From the NCBI RefSeq assembly GCF_000003605.2, contig NW_003143800.1:131473-146461 (forward strand): a stretch of 14,989 bases of DNA. The letters are read 5' to 3'. Position numbers and translations under genes: made by a program. The DNA comes from Saccoglossus kowalevskii. Lineage: Eukaryota > Hemichordata > Enteropneusta > Harrimaniidae. Below the pieces are notes generated by a model. It did no database searches and was not told where the DNA came from. It saw only the letters and a list, made by a program, of their open reading frames with translations. Shown piece by piece: positions 9,812 to 14,989 of this stretch (positions within the stretch are counted from its first letter, which is position 1; each line of letters opens with the position of its first letter).

Positions 9812-12800
9812 GTTCAAGAGAAGTCATTAATTTGAGATTCAACCAAGACCAGGGTAAGTTTAAATGCGTATCCGAGAAATGGGCTCTTTTGTTATATAAC
9901 GTTATTGTCACTAGCATGGCCACCCCCCCCCCCCACCTTGGGGTATAACAAGAAAAAAAAGAATATCACAATATATATATTTTGATATTTACGTCTGAAT
10001 TTCTTAGATTGTTATCTGATTTGAATCGAACCAACATCAAGACTAGACACTGACTTGTTTTGTAGGTTGTTTTGCCTGTGCCATGCAGAGTGGAGTTCGA
10101 ATATATAATGTAGAACCATTAGCAGAAAAGTTACATCTAGGTAAGAGGAATTACTCAATTTCACAATGCAATCAATTAACACAGTTAATAATGTAACATA
10201 TTGGGATTTGTTATACTTGTGCTGTATTCCAGGCACTGTAAAACCATTTTATTTTCAATGACATTCAATTTCACTATTTTGAGCATATGCATATTGTAAT
10301 TTGACATGATCATGTGAATTTAATTCAGCATAGTGTAAATAAGTATATATGTAATATGAACCATCAAAATGTGCAGGCACTTTTGCATTATACGCCTGAT
10401 TTTGCCACTATACCTTCAGTGATTACATGTTCATTTGTAATGTGCATATTGTTTGACCAATTGTTTCATGAACTGAATATTTAATTACCTGTATGTACCA
10501 GTACCGGTAGTTAGTACATCCATTGAAATATGGAATATTTTTTTAACAGGAGTGTTTTCATTTCTATTCTGCCCACAGTGCCTTTATTTCTTGACAAGAG
10601 TGTTTTCATGCTAAACTTAATTTTCAGATAGCGATGAAGTTGGCAGTGTTGAGCAGATTGAAATGTTGAACCGAACTAATCTAATTGCAATCGTAGGTGG
10701 TGGTAGTAGACCTAAATTTGCTGACAATACAGGTACACATTTATTATATCGTTATTATTCATCACTTAGAATATAGCACATTAATATTCTTCCTGTTTAC
10801 TGCTAATTCATCCCTGTCCGAAAACAAGGACTTATACCTCTGTACATCTACATGTCAGTGCATCTGAACCTGTACTTCTGACTTGCCTCCACTGATCAAA
10901 TTCAAACTACACACACATCATGTCAGACTGACTGTCAGACATAATATGTCTTTACATTCATTTCATAATTTGATTCAAGGTGGCCATTTTGGATCAAACA
11001 TTTCCTCCATTCCAGAACCAGATCATGGGTATTAATGGATGGATTTTATTCAAACCTGGTACATGCGTTATTTAGTCTGATATCAAAAGACTTTGATATA
11101 TGTGTTTAATTTATGGATCAGATTCTAATAAGATGAGCTTTTTAAAAAAAATATGTTCAGATGCCTCTGAATTATCTTCACACTCACACATACATGATAC
11201 ATCATTTTATGTAAGGTATATGCACATAGATTATTTTAAAATCTGGTTCAATTTGGCTGACTGGTGGCCATTGTAGTCCAATCATTCTGTGATGTCATAT
11301 GTTTACATTTTTGACAACCATCATATGAATGTGTGATAACAAATGTCACCCACTGATCAGCACTGGGTTGTGATCTGCTTTGATATCATTGTCTGTGACT
11401 TTTATTAACAGAGACACATACATGTATATGTTTATATTTAATAACACATGAAGCCAACAATGCTGATATTTATCTTGGTGTGTGAATGACTGGTTCTTGT
11501 CAACCAATCTCTCAGCATGTGTACATGAAATGTGACAATTACGACGATCTATATACATAACATGGAACACATGTACATATACATTCCTATATAACGTACT
11601 GTAAAACATGTCTTTTTTGCGAGCATGTCTTTTTCGTGAATTTAGCGAGAGAATTGATTTGCCGCTAAACAAAGAAATCAACAATGACATAAGAGATTCG
11701 CTAAATCAACATTTCGCTATTACCACGATTCGCTAAAATTGCATGCCGCTTTTTCAACATGTTTTACAGTAATCTTACAATGAAAATGTGCACTTATTTT
11801 GTTTTCATTCTTTTGTAGTTTTGATATGGGATGATATTCAAAAGAAATTTGTCTTAGAATTGACATTTCCTTTGCCTGTAATTGGAGTACGGCTACACAC
11901 GGCTGGTAACAAGTAAGTCTTCCAAAGTTTATACGATTATGAAGTAATTAATGCATTCTACTGTACATGATTTTATGATTGTTTCTCTTAGTAAACTGGA
12001 TTGTTTAATTTTATAGGATTGCGATTATACTTGAAAAAAGAATCTACGTTTACAGTTTTCCAAATAAGCCAGTCAAGTTATTTTCCTTTGACACAAGAGA
12101 GAACCCTAATGGTTTGTATGATTTGCATTCAGCTTGTGTTATTAAAGTCCTTAGTCACATGACTCACTTCATCTCTGCCATTGCTTGCTTGTAACATAAT
12201 AATACTCTTGTGCACACATGTAAATTTGAATATATTTCGGGAATTTAATAAGGGATTCAATAAACAATGTTCCAATATATGATTCTCCCATTGCTTCCTC
12301 CTCAGTTAGCCCTAAAATGTTCAACCCAGCAAAATAGGTGATTTCCTGTTGTACTTCCTGTATTATGGTCGCTCGCAAGTGTTTTATTTTCTCTACCTAA
12401 AAGACCAATTTAGATTTTTCTTATAATAATTTAATATTGCTTTGTGTTATTGCAATTGATTTTCATCAATTTACTTCCAGGTTTATGTGAAATAAGCTGC
12501 AGTACTGAAAATCCCATCCTTGCATTTCCTGGACATAAATGTGGAAGTTTACAGATTTTTAATTTAAATGCTACAGAGCAAGGATCCTCATCATCACCCA
12601 TTAATATAAGTGCACATCAAAATGAGATAGCTTGCATTGCTATCAATCAGCGTGGCAACAGAGTAGCTACAGCTTCTAAGAAAGTGAGTCACTATTTAAA
12701 AGAAGTTAATTGTGATGATTCACAAGACATTGCTGCGTTACATTTTATCAGATGTTAGTGAGCAATTTGACAAGCTTATCTATAACTAAAGTTGATAAGT

Positions 12801-14644
12801 CATTACATAGTGCAATTTAGTCCATAATGTTTCTGTAATTTTTCTTGTGGGTTTATTTGGGGTCCAAGCCATCGCAAAAAAAATAAACTAAATTTGATCG
12901 GTCTCATGGTTTTGCTGCCACTCTGGATTTTCATCAAAAATGGCAAAATGTTATGAAGTTAGCTTAAATGTAATAATTTCATAATAACTGCATGCAATAA
13001 TTGCTATTTACAAACTTATTTTATTGTTGATTAGTATTAGAGCTTGGCCGAGTTGAATTTTTCAAGATATAGGTTAAAATATGGATAACAAATTTCATAT
13101 AGTAATATAAAGTACATGCCCCTTACATTGGATGAGTGTATGGTTTTCTTTTTAAAAATGTCCTTTTTCTTGCCCTTTTTTCAGATTGAGTTGTCCACTT
13201 TGTAACATAATGATGGTAACTGAATTCACTGTTAGTGAAATAAAACATGATGTCGTTTCTCGATGTGTGGTTTACTGTGCTTCAAAACTGATAACAATCA
13301 AAGCAATATGAGTGTAAAAAATTGTAGAAAAATACATAAAAGTGTGGAAAATGTTAGGAACAAATTATACATTCAGAAGGTTAAATTGCAACTCTGAATT
13401 TGTTCAGTAAAAATGTAGCTTCACCTTCTGAAGTATATGCTATAACTTGTTTTCTTATATTGTCATCAGGGAACCCTAATTCGTGTTTTTAATGTTCAAG
13501 ACTTGAAAAATGTCAGAAGTGAACCTATTGTGGAGTTACGTCGTGGTGCTGATCCAGCAACACTTTACTGGTAAGTTATATAGCCTGTTCTGGTCTTTGA
13601 AATCATCCCTTGGTGGTAATATTATCTTTGGTCATGATGTGTCATAAAAGTTTACATCAGTCAGCAAACCACATATAAAATTATACAAACAAATATACGA
13701 TTTCTAATTGTTCTTGAAAGGTAAGAATTCAGTCACAATAAGGATCTTGCCAAGCCATTGTGTTTTTAGATACAGTACTTGCTCTATTAGAAGGGCTTGT
13801 AAATGAACATTTGCATATATGGTATACTGGATCATTAAAATGACATTTTTTTGACAATAGTTACAGTTCTGTCATTTATGTGAGTGCATGTACTACTAAT
13901 ATGGTATATAAAAAAAAAAATAATGTAAATGTTTTATATACCTAGTGCCTAAAGCCTGGACACAAGTCAAGTTCCTGAGTGCTTTATATACTACCCTAAT
14001 TAATTGACCAAATACTGAGTAGCAAACAAGTAGTAGTTAGCAAGGCAGTAGTCAGGAGTTGGACTCACAGTATATTCATATACTGTTTAATAATGTCTCT
14101 CTAAATAATATGAATTAATTATATTTCACATAGCTGTACACTGTTTATACTTTATTATTTACAGTAGGTTTATTTTTCAGTATTAACTTTAGTGCCGACT
14201 CATCTTTTCTGGCTGCATCCAGTGACAAGGGGACTGTACATGTCTTTGCTCTCGGAGATACAACATTGAACAGAAGATCTAAGTAAGTAAATTTACTACT
14301 AGTATGTCTGATAAATCCTGTGTTCAACCTTAAAAGTAGTTCAGCAGCCAGTATAACTAGGGACTGTCATTTTTCTGATTGATTACATTTTCAATAATTT
14401 TATATTTTTTAGGTTTTCAAAGATGGGAAAAGTACTAGGCCAGTATGTGGAATCACAGTGGGGCTTGGCTCATTTTACAGTTCCTGCGGAATGTGCATGT
14501 ATATGTGCATTTGGGTCTGCTTCATCTGTAATTGCTGTATGTATGGATGGAACATTCCACAGATATGTCTTCACACCTGATGGCAATTGTAATCGAGAAT
14601 CTTATGATGTGTACTTGAATGCATGTGATGATGATGCTTTTTAA
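9808..14644 (+). CDS. WDR45: WIPI4 / WD repeat protein 45, PROPPIN autophagy protein (nine exons)
   Basis: Coding exons: 9808-9853, 10066-10140, 10628-10732, 11819-11912, 12017-12111, 12481-12683, 13470-13570, 14181-14282, 14413-14644. All introns are GT-AG and join in frame to give 350 aa (human WDR45: 360). The ATG at 9808 is the first in frame and has A at -3. The protein is a seven-bladed beta-propeller that binds PtdIns3P and PtdIns(3,5)P2 and, as WIPI4, partners ATG2 in phagophore growth. Visible marks: LRFNQDQ (9-15; N12 and D14 match human N15 and D17, implicated in ATG2 binding), VGGGSRPKF (64-72), VLIWDD (76-81), [10 protein letters not shown] (154-163), the lipid-binding LRRG (229-232), [10 protein letters not shown] (253-262), the loop of the sixth blade around GQYVESQW (from about 282), and the acidic end [19 protein letters not shown] and [10 protein letters not shown] favour WDR45 over WDR45B. 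Small length differences from human lie near 103-107 and 221-225. Intron 5 has a weaker GTTTGT donor. Confidence 0.95.
9921..9980. repeat. Low-complexity tract in WDR45 intron 1
   Basis: A run of twelve C (9923-9934) is followed by a run of A within AAGAAAAAAAAG and then by alternating AT (9971-9980). This is a cluster of simple repeats inside the 212-base first intron. The C run is a likely length-variable or error-prone site. Confidence 0.75.
10234..10283. mobile_element. Possible relic of a CACTGTAAAA-type repeat
   Basis: CACTGTAAAACC is followed by TTTCAATGACATTCAATTTC and then CACTATTTTG in intron 2. The start resembles the CTGTAAAACATGT ends of the element in intron 3, but no matching inverted end or target duplication is visible here. 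It may be a worn fragment or chance similarity. Confidence 0.2.
10733..11818 (+). other. Intron 3 of WDR45, carrying a MITE
   Basis: This is the longest intron of the gene (1086 bases; donor GTACAC, acceptor TTTTGTAG). It holds the TA-flanked element at 11599-11769. Two TGGCCATT-containing patches near 10981 and 11268 look repeat-like but have no clear borders. No exon is missing here: the protein is continuous across the junction. Confidence 0.7.
11597..11771. mobile_element. TA-flanked 171-bp MITE (family C) in WDR45 intron 3
   Basis: TA at 11597-11598 and 11770-11771 flanks inverted ends. The left end is CTGTAAAACATGTC and the reverse complement of the right end is CTGTAAAACATGTT. Similarity continues more loosely into TTTTTTGCGAGCATG against GAAAAAGCGGCATG. 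The interior repeats TTCGCTAAA-type words on both strands and codes for nothing credible. TA duplication is typical of Tc1/mariner-type elements; the assignment is inferred. Confidence 0.75.
12684..13469 (+). other. Intron 6 of WDR45
   Basis: The donor is GTGAGT and the acceptor is TGTCATCAG. Splicing joins Lys206 to Gly207 at a codon boundary, as expected from the conserved K-G-T-L-I-R stretch. The intron contains no feature I can support. Read-through of the exon 6 frame meets a stop at 12756-12758. Confidence 0.7.
13571..14180 (+). other. Intron 7 of WDR45
   Basis: The donor is GTAAGT and the acceptor is TATTTTTCAG. The intron splits the Cys240 codon. It contains an A-rich run near 13909-13920 and no other visible structure. 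Confidence 0.7.
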
Positions 14645-14989
14645 TCTGTCTTCCACTTCTGCAAGTAAATAGTGTTCTATATGTGCCTCCCCAACAAAAA
14701 GAAGTCAGGGTTATTACCAAACGCTTCAGCGTGGTATTAAGAGTTTGTTTTCAGGGGTGGGTGATACCAAGGTGGGAAATGGATGCACATATGGGGTTAA
14801 TTCCTTGAATTGCAATATAGAGGGTTCAGGCTGAAATACAATATATAGTGTTTTCATGTTTCGTCTGATATTTCTGTGGTATTCTGCTGCTGTAAGTAAT
14901 GCACGATTTGTTCCGAAATTCAGTATATTGTGTGTATTCCAGGGTTATTCGTTTTTTGCTGAAAACACCCCTATTTTTTAGTGGCAGAG
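14645..14989 (+). other. Presumed WDR45 3' UTR, unfinished at window end
   Basis: The sequence after the WDR45 stop holds no AATAAA or ATTAAA hexamer up to the window end, so the poly(A) site probably lies beyond. It includes a strong hairpin at 14711-14740. No other gene is visible. Confidence 0.5.
14711..14740 (+). other. Hairpin in the presumed WDR45 3' UTR
   Basis: ACGCT-TC-AGCGT forms a perfect five-pair inner stem at 14721-14732. Outside it, TTATTACC (14711-14718) can pair with GGTATTAA (14733-14740) at seven of eight positions, leaving a two-A bulge on the left. It could be an RNA structure or a small repeat end. The function is unknown. Confidence 0.5.

Noticed and set aside
11346-11690. 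114-codon minus-strand open frame
   Set aside because: It lies in WDR45 intron 3 and partly in the TA-flanked MITE, and has no recognisable family.
12444-12758. 104-codon single-exon protein
   Set aside because: This is WDR45 exon 6 read through its acceptor and donor. The flanking codons are intron.
1-14989. CRISPR arrays, bacterial operons, integrated virus or tandem satellite
   Set aside because: No spaced direct-repeat array, no viral or reverse-transcriptase motifs, and only short simple repeats were seen on either strand.

Overview
The window is animal genomic DNA: AT-rich, with spliced genes, GT-AG introns, long intergenic stretches and small non-autonomous DNA transposons. No bacterial or organellar features are visible. 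The two genes most resemble their animal homologues. I read it as an invertebrate, possibly a lophotrochozoan such as a mollusc, but the sequence alone does not fix the taxon.

Two protein-coding genes can be reconstructed, and they are divergent. On the minus strand (CDS 3733 down to 1985) lies a two-exon unorthodox aquaporin of the AQP11/AQP12 class, 258 aa. Its second NPA box and the class-defining downstream cysteine are intact, its first NPA box is strongly altered, and it ends in a dilysine KKxx tail. On the plus strand (CDS 9808 to 14644) lies a nine-exon WDR45/WIPI4 gene, 350 aa, a PROPPIN beta-propeller of autophagy with an intact LRRG phosphoinositide-binding motif. All splice junctions join in frame. 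A seven-codon upstream ORF overlaps its start codon.

The 6 kb between the two start codons has no gene I can support. It holds several miniature inverted-repeat elements: three copies of a short TTAA-flanked family (about 4271, 6703 and 9086) and a separate 323-bp element with GAGGGGGCAAGGG ends and a GGTATA duplication (4512-4834). A third kind, with TA flanks and CTGTAAAACATGT ends, sits in intron 3 of WDR45 (11599-11769). Positions 1-1950 hold only the presumed aquaporin 3' UTR and unassigned DNA. The last 345 bases are presumed WDR45 3' UTR with one notable hairpin.

The genes look like ordinary neighbours, not a functional unit. Both products act at endomembranes (AQP11 class at the ER; WIPI4 with ATG2 at ER-phagophore contacts), but nothing in the sequence links them. 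I found no convincing new biological system. The most useful leads are the altered aquaporin pore box, the start-overlapping uORF and the transposon families.
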